From the NCBI GenBank assembly GCA_015039365.1, contig WION01000301.1, positions 1 to 62,811 of the forward strand: a stretch of 62,811 nucleotides of DNA. Direction: 5' to 3'. Below are positions 45,700 to 54,042 of this stretch, in pieces. This DNA is from Amanita rubescens. Taxonomy: Eukaryota > Basidiomycota > Agaricomycetes > Agaricales > Amanitaceae. The notes beneath the pieces were generated by a model that had not been told where the DNA came from, made no database searches, and saw only the letters and a list, made by a program, of their open reading frames with translations. Position 1 is the first letter of the stretch. Every line of letters starts with the position of its first letter. Position numbers and translations under genes: made by a program.

Positions 45700-46080
45700 T
45701 TATCATAGGCTACAAACTATACCTTCGGTTAGAGCTCGGTTTTATAATACCCGAGCCCCCGGGACCCTGAAAGGACTCGGTCTCTTCCTGGTGCGGCTCG
45801 ACCCGAGACACGTACGGCTTTATCCGAAAATGACCCTTTTAGGACGTGTCGAAACCCGACGTATGCTACACACGGCAGCATCTCCCGCTCGAGCGTTGGA
45901 CGGCGAGACGTGACGTCTACTGCGCGCGGCTTTTCTCGCTGATGCTTTTCTCGGCGAGACCCGAGACGATCTATGATAATAATGCCATATCGCAAGGTAA
46001 ATTCACAAAACCTGCAAAATGTGGGAAACAATTACTAAGTAACGATAAGATAAGATTACGCGTACTTTTGCCCTGCCAGC

Positions 46081-46211
46081 CTCACTCAAATAGGATTGTG
46101 CGGAGGGACGGAGTTGCGTACCGCAAGCACCCCGTAACAGAAGCTGCCTCTATTTACTACCTCGTTGCCGGCACATGTACAGTTCAACAGACGTCTCCAT
46201 GTCTGCGCACA
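46081..46211 (+). repeat. 131-bp direct repeat, copy B
   Basis: Near-identical to copy A at 42953-43083. Copy B continues directly into the CACGTGTAC box and 5' region of the helix-repeat gene at 46320, so it is part of that gene's upstream region. Confidence 0.9.
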
Positions 46212-46218
46212 CGTGTAC
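46210..46218 (+). promoter_or_regulatory. CACGTGTAC box, 110 bp upstream of the ATG
   Basis: The same box and spacing as upstream of the gene at 38125, followed by aacgtcagt in both. Confidence 0.5.
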
Positions 46219-46319
46219 AACGTCAGTGCCACTCTTACTGAGCGAATAGTAGGTTAGTACACCCTGAATTTCTGCCTCTCTAGCCAAGCTTACGCATGCA
46301 TTTAGCGTGGTGCCGAACG

Positions 46320-46820
46320 ATGTCTAATGGAATTATCTTCCGAAAAATCTTATCTGACCTAGAAAAGGTTACCCAAGCCCAAAGGACGACATTGTCTCAC
46401 GCCGATGGAGACAGAATCGTCCAAAAGATCATTTCCGAGCTTCAGAAAGTTGCTCAAGTTCAGAGGATGGCATTCTCTCACGCCGACGGGGACAGAATCG
46501 CCCAGAAGATCGTATATGAGCTTCAGAGAGTTACCGCAGCTCAACTCCGGAGCTTTACTACCACCATCGGAGCGCGAGTCGAAGAGCAGCTTGAGGAATC
46601 AATCTCTGCCGTAAGGAAGACCTTGGTATTGGTTATTAGCATCTTCCTCGCAGTATATATCTGGCGACAGTTGGAGGAAGAGAGGAGAGCAAGGGAGGTC
46701 CATGCCATGAATATGCTGCCATGTCCCTGCCATGAGATGCGCTACTCCGAGTCTGCCAGACAGATTCGTACGAGTGATGTCAATGCTCCCCCTGGAACTA
46801 TTATGGATCAGAATCAGTAG
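46320..46820 (+). CDS. Helix-repeat membrane protein, 27-residue subfamily (HRM2)
   Basis: A single exon of 166 residues. It contains three tandem units of 27 residues starting KILSDLEKVTQAQ, KIISELQKVAQVQ and KIVYELQRVTAAQ. The first two units share SHADGDRI, and the DNA of this pair is nearly identical. A membrane segment (TLVLVISIFLAVYIW) and RQLEEERRAREVHAMN follow, closely matching the protein at 38125. The C-terminal 40 residues are unlike its paralogue and lack the CxxC tail. No known family is recognised; a membrane-anchored oligomerising role is inferred. Confidence 0.7.
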   Translation: MSNGIIFRKILSDLEKVTQAQRTTLSHADGDRIVQKIISELQKVAQVQRMAFSHADGDRIAQKIVYELQRVTAAQLRSFTTTIGARVEEQLEESISAVRKTLVLVISIFLAVYIWRQLEEERRAREVHAMNMLPCPCHEMRYSESARQIRTSDVNAPPGTIMDQNQ

Positions 46821-47019
46821 AAATTCCGGGCGAAATATGCTGTACTACTAGAAAGTATCAGATGTATTAGTTTGTAATTATTTTGCAGCCTATTGTTCAG
46901 CACAACAGTTCTCGATAGCTGTTACTCATGTACATGTGTGCTGAAGGCCTTGTGGCCTTGAAGGATCGTGCCAATCCTGAAATGGATTGGAAGCTAAACG
47001 CCGTTATCTTCTTTTGATT

Positions 47020-47028
47020 CACGTGTGC
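47020..47028 (+). promoter_or_regulatory. CACGTGTGC box, 134 bp upstream of the ATG
   Basis: A family-shared box, preceded by the shared string cgccgttatcttc. Confidence 0.45.
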
Positions 47029-47153
47029 CACCGGCGTCGATTCTCTTACCAGCTGCTACGGCGAACAGTGGTGCAAGCGTAAACGCAACCTGGTATGATC
47101 TTCGATATGCATGTCTTGCGCTGAGCTCATGCTTCCGTTTAGCTTGTACGACA

Positions 47154-48160
47154 ATGACTTTTTTCGGTATCGACGAGGACAGAATTGTTCGGCAAATCAT
47201 GCCAGAGCTTCAGAGGGTTACCACCTCCTTCCAGTGGCTCATGCGTATCGTGGCGTGTGCTGTCGTCGTCCTTCTCGCGATGCACATTTGGAGACTGGGG
47301 GAAGATGACAAGAGGGCAAAGGAGATTCGGATCTGGATATCCGCGAAGCAGTTTGGCGTGTCTACCTCGACTTCAACTTTCGAGACTGAGCGTCTCAAGA
47401 GGGAGAACGAAGCATTGAAGAAGTCCGTGAATGAACAAAGGGATGCCTTCAGACGGCAGTCAGTAGTATGTATATGCATCTTGCGAGGGTATCAAGCTCT
47501 CAGTCAAGTTACAGTTAAATAATGAGTTAAAGAATGCAATCACTGGTGGTGTTGCGGTGGGAACCTTAAATGCATTTCTAGAATCCAACTTAAACTACAT
47601 ATGCAGACTCTAACGCAGAAAAGATTCGAGTTATCGGCCAAGGAAGAAGAACTACAGAAAGTGAAAGGCAGATTTGGCCAAAGCGAAAGCGTATGTAATC
47701 TTAACGGCTTTTCAAGGGACGAATTACATTCTCGCATTAGTGCATAACCTCTATTGAAAGGACTTTAGAATGTCAAATATGCACAGATCTACTATACAGG
47801 CCATACGCGTATGTATTTCCAATCAAATTGTAATTGAACTGAAGCCATTAATCATCTAGCTTATCACCCTGTGGCCATGTCTTTTGTTTGCGTTGCCTAC
47901 AGGATTGGTTTAGAAATGCGCCTGTCGCTGAGCAGGGACCGCGTAGCATCTTGCAACGTCCAAAAGTTTGCCCTTGCTGCCGTACCAGAATCACGCAGCG
48001 ACCCATCCCTATATTTGTTTTACGGGCGACCATCAATGGATTGGCGGAGCTGAAAGCACAACTTCTTGGTGTAGAAATCCTCCCCGAGAGTCCTGGTATC
48101 GACACTGTTAACGGTGATCCCTGGGAAGAACTATTTTCCAGCGGTGGAATCTCCTTTTGA
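47154..48160 (+). CDS. Helix-repeat membrane protein with RING finger (HRM3), probable E3 ligase
   Basis: Five exons (47154-47465, 47515-47550, 47607-47690, 47741-47808, 47860-48160) join in phase to 266 residues. The N-terminus MTFFGIDEDRIVRQIMPELQ plus RVTTSF is one 18-residue helical unit. A membrane segment (RIVACAVVVLLAMHIW) follows, then a coiled coil (RLKRENEALKKSVNEQ; LSAKEEELQKVKGRFG). The C-terminus is a RING-HC finger: LECQICTDLL, SPCGHVFCLRCLQDWF and VCPCCRTRITQRPIPIF. Exons 2, 3 and 4 have the same lengths (36, 84, 68 nt) as in the paralogue at 50736. RING fingers recruit E2 enzymes, so an E3 role at a membrane is inferred. Confidence 0.8.
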
Positions 48161-48380
48161 GGAGGATGGGGGCGGGGGTGTACTAGCTGTCTGGGAATTT
48201 CAACGACATGTAATACGGTGATGAAATCTATTTATCTGCCTAGCCACATAACGAGAATACTATGTACTGTCTCCATTGTCCAACTGCTGCTCCGGACGCC
48301 GCATCTCTAAAAGCTGGTATTGAGGGTCAAGAACGTTGATTCAGCGTAATTGCAGATTAAGCTTACTGTGAGGTGCACTC

Positions 48381-49712
48381 TCAGCATAATCTGATAGTTA
48401 TACCGAGCGCCTCCAGAGCAGCCACTCTTTCCTTATGGCCCCGAGTATTGTACACATCCCAAAATTCGACCGACTTTATCCCTGTAAACAGCTCTCGCCA
48501 GTTTGACACATGTGTGATCATCGAATTCACATTCATTTGTCGGGACCCTATCATGTCAAGCCATTGTTCTGCGCTATCAAAACAACCGTTGATATGGAGT
48601 GACGTGAGGCAACGTCCTAATCGCCCACTTGCAATGTCTTTCCGAGCCTCGGCATCCAGGACGGGTTTACCCAGGACCTTTAAATTGTGGATCATAGGCG
48701 CGTCCGCTAAAATCTGGGCAATGCGGAGGGGGAATTGTGCAGCGTGAATCCAAATGTGCTGCAGTTGATGCAACTTGTAGTGCTTTGCTATGATATCATA
48801 TGTATTGGAGGACCAGTTACTAGGGGAAGAGATTCCGAGCGTGGTGATATTGGGAGCTGCAAATAATGGGATGGCTGAATCAGGATGTACAGGGCCTAGC
48901 AGTGATAACGCGAACCAACGCAGGTTGGGCATACAAACCCCAACCAGAGGTCCACTTCCAACCTCGGATATGGTCAAACGACACCGCTCGAGAGACTGAA
49001 GCGTATGGGCTTGGTGCAGGATATCAAGCCAAGTTGAAAGGGACACCAAGTGAGAGTGGCATTCAAAAGAACGCAACTGGTGCCACGACAAAGACAACGC
49101 TTTTATTCGCTCCCCGAACGCCGATGGCACCGATCGTGGACCTAAACTCCAAATACAGATCCGCCGTGTCCTTTCCATGAAAGGAGGTATTCTCGAGTCT
49201 CCCCCCATCAGGAAATTGGTCATGTCGATTGCAAACTCTTCCACATCCAAGGGCGGCAAATCGAACAACCTATCACTCGGCAGTGTCATGTGGAGCACTT
49301 TGATCCGGAATGGAACCACAAAGTCCAGAAAAAACTTGTAAAGGTTGGAACCAGAACCGGAAAAAGTGAGCGTGACGGTCAATGGATAATCGCATGCTCG
49401 GCCAACCCACGTCTGGTACAGGAAAAGGCAGTGCGTGTACTTTGATTGAAATTCTGAAATTCTAACATTGCTCCATAGCGCACCAGTGCTTAGCGCGACC
49501 TGACGCCACCTCGAGCACACATGCGAGATGGTAACCTGATGCGGAACTTCCCATCGGCGATAGAGTAGGGGGATGGGGTAGTCACAACTGCAGAGAACAA
49601 AGATGTGACTGAGCACCTCGCTTGGCACATTTCCGATTGGCGATGGACAATCGATATTGCTCTCGTCAACGTGGGTCAACGTTGCTGTGTTGGGCGACTG
49701 TAGGGATCCCAT
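48381..49712 (-). CDS. F-box protein with leucine-rich C-terminal region
   Basis: A single-exon gene of 443 residues. It has an F-box (NVPSEVLSHIFVLCSCDYPI, then ISHVCSRWRQVALSTGALWS) followed by an irregular leucine-rich region. Its layout and ISHVCSRWR core match the gene at 22756, so they belong to the same agaric-expanded family. It sits inside the helix-repeat cluster on the opposite strand, next to a RING gene. No 5S gene is adjacent. Targets are unknown. Confidence 0.85.
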   Translation of the reverse strand: MGSLQSPNTATLTHVDESNIDCPSPIGNVPSEVLSHIFVLCSCDYPIPLLYRRWEVPHQVTISHVCSRWRQVALSTGALWSNVRISEFQSKYTHCLFLYQTWVGRACDYPLTVTLTFSGSGSNLYKFFLDFVVPFRIKVLHMTLPSDRLFDLPPLDVEEFAIDMTNFLMGGDSRIPPFMERTRRICIWSLGPRSVPSAFGERIKALSLSWHQLRSFECHSHLVSLSTWLDILHQAHTLQSLERCRLTISEVGSGPLVGVCMPNLRWFALSLLGPVHPDSAIPLFAAPNITTLGISSPSNWSSNTYDIIAKHYKLHQLQHIWIHAAQFPLRIAQILADAPMIHNLKVLGKPVLDAEARKDIASGRLGRCLTSLHINGCFDSAEQWLDMIGSRQMNVNSMITHVSNWRELFTGIKSVEFWDVYNTRGHKERVAALEALGITIRLC

Positions 49713-49891
49713 GAGTCTAAGCGGAGAAATTGTGCTTCAGAAGTATGCACAGCATTCATTAGTACTGGTCTATTCACCTAGTATGAATCCAACAGCTGGG
49801 GAGTCTGTTAAGTTGAGTCGGATAGACTCGGACGCGTGACGTGAATGCGGCGCCGCTGCCAACTTATTAACGTACTCGATACCCAGCACAG

Positions 49892-49900
49892 CACGTGTGC
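49892..49900 (+). promoter_or_regulatory. CACGTGTGC box, 167 bp upstream of the ATG
   Basis: Family-shared box; the spacing here is the longest in the set. Confidence 0.4.
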
Positions 49901-50058
49901 GCAAGTTGTGCAACGTCGGCGCCAGCGAGTCCATCCTATCAAAGTGTTGACGCCGACGGTGGAACAAACGTCGCAAGCGTAACTGCTAGTAACGAGCTGG
50001 TGCGATTTTTGAGTTACAAATGTCTTCGAGCTCACCCGCAAATTTAGACTGTACAACG

Positions 50059-50289
50059 ATGGGTTTCCTTGGTGTCGACGAAGACAGAATTATTCAGCAA
50101 ATCATGCCAGAGCTTCAGAGGATTACCACCTCATTCGAAACTCTGATGAATGCCTTATTTTGGGCCGTTATCGTTTGTCTTATGATATACATCTGGCGGC
50201 AACGGGCAGAGGAGAAGAGAGCAAAAGAAATTCATGTGGTCAATATGAAACCACGTCTTTGTGAAAAGTGTCAGTCAGAGTGCAAGTGA
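50059..50289 (+). CDS. Helix-repeat membrane protein, shortest member (HRM4)
   Basis: A single exon of 76 residues: MGFLGVDEDRIIQQIMPELQ plus RITTSF (one helical unit), a membrane segment (LFWAVIVCLMIYIW), then RQRAEEKRAKEIHVVN and a tail LCEKCQSECK. The tail's CxxC closely matches LCDTCRSESK of the 38125 protein, although the two belong to different repeat subfamilies. An in-frame ATG at 50020 falls in the sequence equivalent to the 5'-UTR intron of the paralogues, so 50059 is preferred. No known family. Confidence 0.65.
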   Translation: MGFLGVDEDRIIQQIMPELQRITTSFETLMNALFWAVIVCLMIYIWRQRAEEKRAKEIHVVNMKPRLCEKCQSECK

Positions 50290-50594
50290 TACCTCAGCCA
50301 TGTTGCATATTTTTACATTCCAAGCATTTGTATTCTACCATCCGACAACGCTGACTTGGTTTTTATTTTTGTTTCTACTACAATTTGTGCAGTATACTTC
50401 TTGCATCATACAGCATTCTCCTTCTGTCACCGTCATGGCCCTTTCCTAGTCTCGTTCTCAAATTGCTGTGATGAGGCAGTCAGTGCGAACTTCGTGCAGC
50501 GTGGCTGTATGAATGTAATAACGCATCGGGCACAGCTTCCGATCTAAGAATCAGGTAGACGCCGTCATCTTCACTATCTTCACATGTATCTGTT
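50290..50594. other. Intergenic, no gene recognised
   Basis: About 300 bp of short frames. The last part enters the conserved upstream region of the next gene (gccgtcatcttc). Confidence 0.4.
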
Positions 50595-50603
50595 CACGTG
50601 TAC
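50595..50603 (+). promoter_or_regulatory. CACGTGTAC box, 141 bp upstream of the ATG
   Basis: Family-shared box, followed by the shared string ttccttactgac within about 40 bp. Confidence 0.45.
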
Positions 50604-50735
50604 TCACGCAACGCCAGTACCAGTTTCCTTACTGACTGCGAGGAATACAGGTTGCAAGCATCCGGAACGGTACGATCTGCAAACTACTCAAGTATAGTGG
50701 TTTACATTGCATTCCTTCAGCGAATACGTACGGCG

Positions 50736-51831
50736 ATGACTTTCCTCGGTGTCGACGAAGACAGAATTGTCCGGCAACTCTTGCCAGAGCTTCAGAGGGT
50801 TTCCATCTCCTTCGACCAATTCATCAAGCAGATCGTGCCAGAGCTTCGGAGAGTCACTAACTCCTTTGAAGACCTGATGCACGTATTGATGTGGGCCGTT
50901 GTCATCTGTCTCGCGCTATACATTTGGCGGCAGCACGCAGAAGAACAGAGAGCGAAAGAAGTTCATACTACCCGCTCATCCCCAAAGCAGCCTTATACTA
51001 TTTTAGCCGACTCCGCCGAGGCAACCGAGGTTGACGTTGAGCGTCTTAGGAGGGAGAACGAAGCACTGAAGAAGGCTGTGCATTCACAAAGCATGGCCAT
51101 CAAGCAGCAGTCAGAAGTACGCATACCAGTCTTGTAGTGGGATCACCCTCTCAGTCAAATTACAGGTAAATAAAGAGTTGAAGAATATAGTCAATGCCGG
51201 TGTTGCGGTGGGAGTTATCGTGGATCCCCAGATTGGATTCTGACCCCATATGCAGGCTCTAACGCAGAAAGGTTCTGAGTTATTGGCAAAGGAAGAGGAA
51301 TTACGGAAAGTGAACGATAGCTTTAGCCAAATCAAAAACGTAAGTAATCCGGCGATCGATCATTCTAGGCATCGACATCAATTATCGCATAGTCCATGTC
51401 CTCTTTTGAAACGATGTTCCAATGCCAAGTATGCATGGACCTATTGGACGAACCATATGTGTATGTGTTTTGTAATGCGATACTATCGCGAGCCGATAAA
51501 CCCAGCCATTGATCATCGATCATCCAGCCTGTCACCCTGTGGCCATGTCTTCTGTCTGCATTGCCTACAGGAATGGTTTAGAAGATCGCCCGCCGCTTAT
51601 TATGATGACGAGGAAAACTTAGGACCACCTATTTTATCTTGCCCTTGTTGCCGGACCAGAGTGACACATCGACCCATTCCCTTGTTTGTTTTACGGGATG
51701 CATTGGCAGAGTTGAGGGTACAACTTCGCATAGAAAATTCGCCTGAAAGACCACCTGCGAACATTTACGGTGATCCCTGGGAAGGAATTTTTTCTAGCCA
51801 AGGACGACCAGGACTCATCATCCGTTTCTGA
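50736..51831 (+). CDS. Helix-repeat membrane protein with RING finger (HRM5), probable E3 ligase
   Basis: Five exons (50736-51116, 51166-51201, 51256-51339, 51393-51460, 51528-51831) join in phase to 290 residues. It has two 18-residue helical units (LPELQRVSISFDQFIKQI; VPELRRVTNSFEDLMHVL), a membrane segment (WAVVICLALYIW) and RQHAEEQRAKEVH. A coiled coil (RLRRENEALKKAVHSQ; LLAKEEELRKVNDSF) precedes a RING-HC finger: FQCQVCMDLLDEPYV, SPCGHVFCLHCLQEWF and LSCPCCRTRVTHRPIPLF. The tail GDPWEGIFSS matches GDPWEELFSS of the 47154 protein. An unspliced frame from 51250 reads through the intron but loses the first RING cysteines, so the spliced model is preferred. Confidence 0.8.
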
Positions 51832-52031
51832 CGAAGACGATGAAAGTGGATCTGAATAATTTGTAGATGGTATGGTTTGTTCGATGGTAACATGTATAGT
51901 CATGTGTAAGAAATAAGGATCCTTGACGGTATACTCTATAAAGTCTTTCTGTCTCTCTCTGGTGTCTCGACCAATGGGCCGAAAATCGGTCGGCTTACCC
52001 CTTCACAATGTTCACATGAAGAAGCTGCTTA

Positions 52032-52040
52032 CGCGTGTGC
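52032..52040 (+). promoter_or_regulatory. CGCGTGTGC variant box, 126 bp upstream of the ATG
   Basis: Position-equivalent to the CACGTGTRC box of the other members but with A to G in the core; spacing is identical to the gene at 53264. Confidence 0.35.
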
Positions 52041-52157
52041 ACCGCCGGTTTCAGTCCCTTACTGACAACGGATAGAGTCGCAAGCGCAACCTGGTATGAT
52101 CTGCAAAGCAGGGATGTCTAGCTGAGCTCACGCCGCGTTCGTTTAGCGTGCACGACA

Positions 52158-52748
52158 ATGACTTTCCTAGGTGTTAACGAACACAAACTTGTCCGGCCAT
52201 TCATCCCAGAGGTTCAGAAGGCTGTCACTTCCTTCGACAGACTCACCATACAAACCATACTGGAGCTTCAGAAGATTGCCACCCGCTTCGACACATTTAC
52301 CAAGCAGACCATGCCAGAGGTTCAGAAGGCTGTCACCTCCTTCGACACACTTGCCAAGCAAACCATGCCAGAAGTTCAGAGAGTTGCCACTTCCTTCGAC
52401 ACCTTCACGAAGCAAATTGTGCCAGAAGCTCAGAAGGTCTCCACCTCCCTCGATATATTCACGAAGCAAATCGTGCCAGAGATTCAGAGAGTTACCACCT
52501 CTTTTGACACATTCGCAAAGCAAATCGTGCCAGAGGTTCAGAGGGTTGCCATTTCCTTCGACACATTCACTCAGCAAATCGTGCCAGAGGTTCAGAGGGT
52601 TACTACATCCTTCGAAACTTTGATGCATGTCCTAGTGTGTGTCGTAGTTACTTGTGTCGTGGTACATGTCTGGCAGCAATGGGCAGAAGAGGAGAGAGCA
52701 AAAAAGATTCATGCCACCAAGACGACGTTACAGTTACAGCGCAAGTAG
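52158..52748 (+). CDS. Helix-repeat membrane protein with eight 18-residue units (HRM6)
   Basis: A single exon of 196 residues. Eight consecutive 18-residue units follow the pattern PEVQRVTTSFDTFTKQIV, with hydrophobics at fixed helical positions and no proline except at the unit start. The array leads into a membrane segment (VLVCVVVTCVVVHVW) and QQWAEEERAKKIHATK. The paralogues at 50059 and 47154 have one unit and 50736 has two, so this member reflects repeat expansion. There is no RING and no CxxC tail. Function unknown; a long amphipathic helix lying on or near a membrane is inferred. Confidence 0.7.
   Translation: MTFLGVNEHKLVRPFIPEVQKAVTSFDRLTIQTILELQKIATRFDTFTKQTMPEVQKAVTSFDTLAKQTMPEVQRVATSFDTFTKQIVPEAQKVSTSLDIFTKQIVPEIQRVTTSFDTFAKQIVPEVQRVAISFDTFTQQIVPEVQRVTTSFETLMHVLVCVVVTCVVVHVWQQWAEEERAKKIHATKTTLQLQRK
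52204..52632 (+). repeat. 54-nt tandem repeat within HRM6
   Basis: Eight imperfect 54-nt units of the type ccagaggttcagag..t..c.cctcctt cgacac, in frame with the protein repeats. Adjacent units differ by scattered substitutions and no indels. Confidence 0.85.
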
Positions 52749-53137
52749 TGAACATCAAGTCTAGTTACTTACCACACTCGCGCAAGTTATACTTTCGTTT
52801 CTATCTGCACTTTGCGTTGTACAATATTTCCCGTGCTTGATCGGTCTCGATTCTTTTTATACTTACATCACTGACTCGAGCATCACTTTTGTTTCTATCT
52901 GCACTTTGCGTTGTCTTGAAACGGAAATAGAGATGATCCATGAGAAAACGCTTAGTCAACGTTTAACATGATAGTTAAGAGAACTGCGGATACTTACCCG
53001 ATATCCTATGTAGTCTCCCTGTACATATCTCTCTTTTGACCGTGCCTGATCCTGGTGAGTTCAACCAAACAATTCGAAGATCGTTGGTCCACCTCTTTAC
53101 TTTGCTCACATGAAGAAGGTGCTGCCTTATGTCAATG
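52749..53137. other. Intergenic, no gene recognised
   Basis: About 390 bp. It contains a short local duplication (tttcgtttctatctgcactttgc and a near copy about 100 bp later) and then the shared upstream region of the next gene. Confidence 0.45.
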
Positions 53138-53146
53138 CACGTGTAC
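53138..53146 (+). promoter_or_regulatory. CACGTGTAC box, 126 bp upstream of the ATG
   Basis: Family-shared box; flanking tcacatgaagaag and ttccttactgac match the gene at 52158. Confidence 0.45.
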
Positions 53147-53263
53147 GCAGCACTGGTTCAGTTCCTTACTGACAGAGAAGGGATCGAAAGCCTGACCCAG
53201 TACGATCTGCAAGGCAGAAATTTCTAGCTGAGCTTATGCGGCGTTCATTTAGCGTGTACGACA

Positions 53264-53710
53264 ATGTTCACGGTTGTCACTGAACGCAAATTTACGGAGT
53301 TATTTGTGGCAGAGATTCCGGAGGCCGTCTTTTCCCTCAACGGACTCGCTGCGCAAACCATATTAGAGCTTCAGATGGTTGCCACCTGCTGCGAAACATT
53401 CACCAAGGAAACTATGCCAGATGTTCGGAAGGCTATTACTTCCTTCGAAACATTCACGGCGCAAACCCTGCCTGAGGTACAGAGGGTTGCTGCTTCCTTC
53501 GACACACTTGCCAAGCAAATTGTGCCAGAGGTTCAGAGGGTGACCATACTTTCATTAAGCAAATCGTACCAGAACGCTACCACCTCATACGACACCTTCA
53601 CCAAGCAAATCGTACCAGAGGTTCAGAACTTTGCTACTTCCTTCGAAGCCCTGGTTCATGTTTTGGTGGGGGTTGTGACGGCCTGTCTCGTGGTCCATAT
53701 CTGGCGATAG
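53264..53710 (+). CDS. Helix-repeat membrane protein, degenerating member (HRM7)
   Basis: An open frame of 148 residues with six or seven 18-residue units (LPEVQRVAASFDTLAKQI and others) and a membrane segment (LVGVVTACLVVHIW). Codon WR is then followed by TAG at 53708-53710, exactly where paralogues read RQ or QQ. Downstream, WAEEEKAKNHAVK remains readable, so the stop is a nonsense change. Around 53546-53580 the repeat is read in a shifted frame and then recovers, which indicates compensating indels. It may be a pseudogene or a shortened protein that still spans the membrane. Confidence 0.55.
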   Translation: MFTVVTERKFTELFVAEIPEAVFSLNGLAAQTILELQMVATCCETFTKETMPDVRKAITSFETFTAQTLPEVQRVAASFDTLAKQIVPEVQRVTILSLSKSYQNATTSYDTFTKQIVPEVQNFATSFEALVHVLVGVVTACLVVHIWR

Positions 53711-54042
53711 TGGGCAGAAGAGGAGAAAGCGAAGAACCATGCAGTCAAGATGATTCGGTCAGCACAATTGATACCTTTACATTGCGCATTAAGAACTACC
53801 TGATTAGGTGTCATAGTCGCATACCAAGCATTTGTATACCTATATGGATGACTTGAATTACCTTCCTTGACTATCCCCAATTTTCCAGAGGCGAAGCGAC
53901 GTATAATGACTCACGAGATGAACGTTATCAAAGAAGGCTCGCAAGTTTATAGTCGTCTCAGGGCTTGGTGGCTGTGCCGCTTATTTGCGCTAGTTTTCCT
54001 GGCTCAGATTCTGATTTCTGCGGCGATTGCTCTCACTTCACA
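53711..54042. other. Intergenic, remains of the previous gene and CCT8 promoter
   Basis: The first 50 bp are the former C-terminal codons of HRM7. The rest shows nothing recognisable. Confidence 0.5.

Noticed and set aside
42953..46211. The 131-bp direct repeats as LTRs of a retrotransposon
   Set aside because: No TG...CA ends, primer-binding site, polypurine tract or polymerase lies between them; copy B functions as upstream sequence of a family gene.
50020..50058. Upstream in-frame ATG giving MSSSSPANLDCTT as the start of the 50059 gene
   Set aside because: In all paralogues the equivalent stretch lies in a predicted 5'-UTR intron that ends in TTTAG just before the conserved ATG.
51340..51527. 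Unspliced reading of the RING gene from 51250 to 51831
   Set aside because: It stays open by chance but removes the CQVC half of the RING; the spliced model matches the paralogue exon for exon.
52167..52628. Minus-strand frame of 153 codons and another plus frame of 150 codons over the 54-nt repeats
   Set aside because: A repeat length divisible by three keeps all frames open; only the frame with the membrane segment and the family's start and tail is shared with the paralogues.
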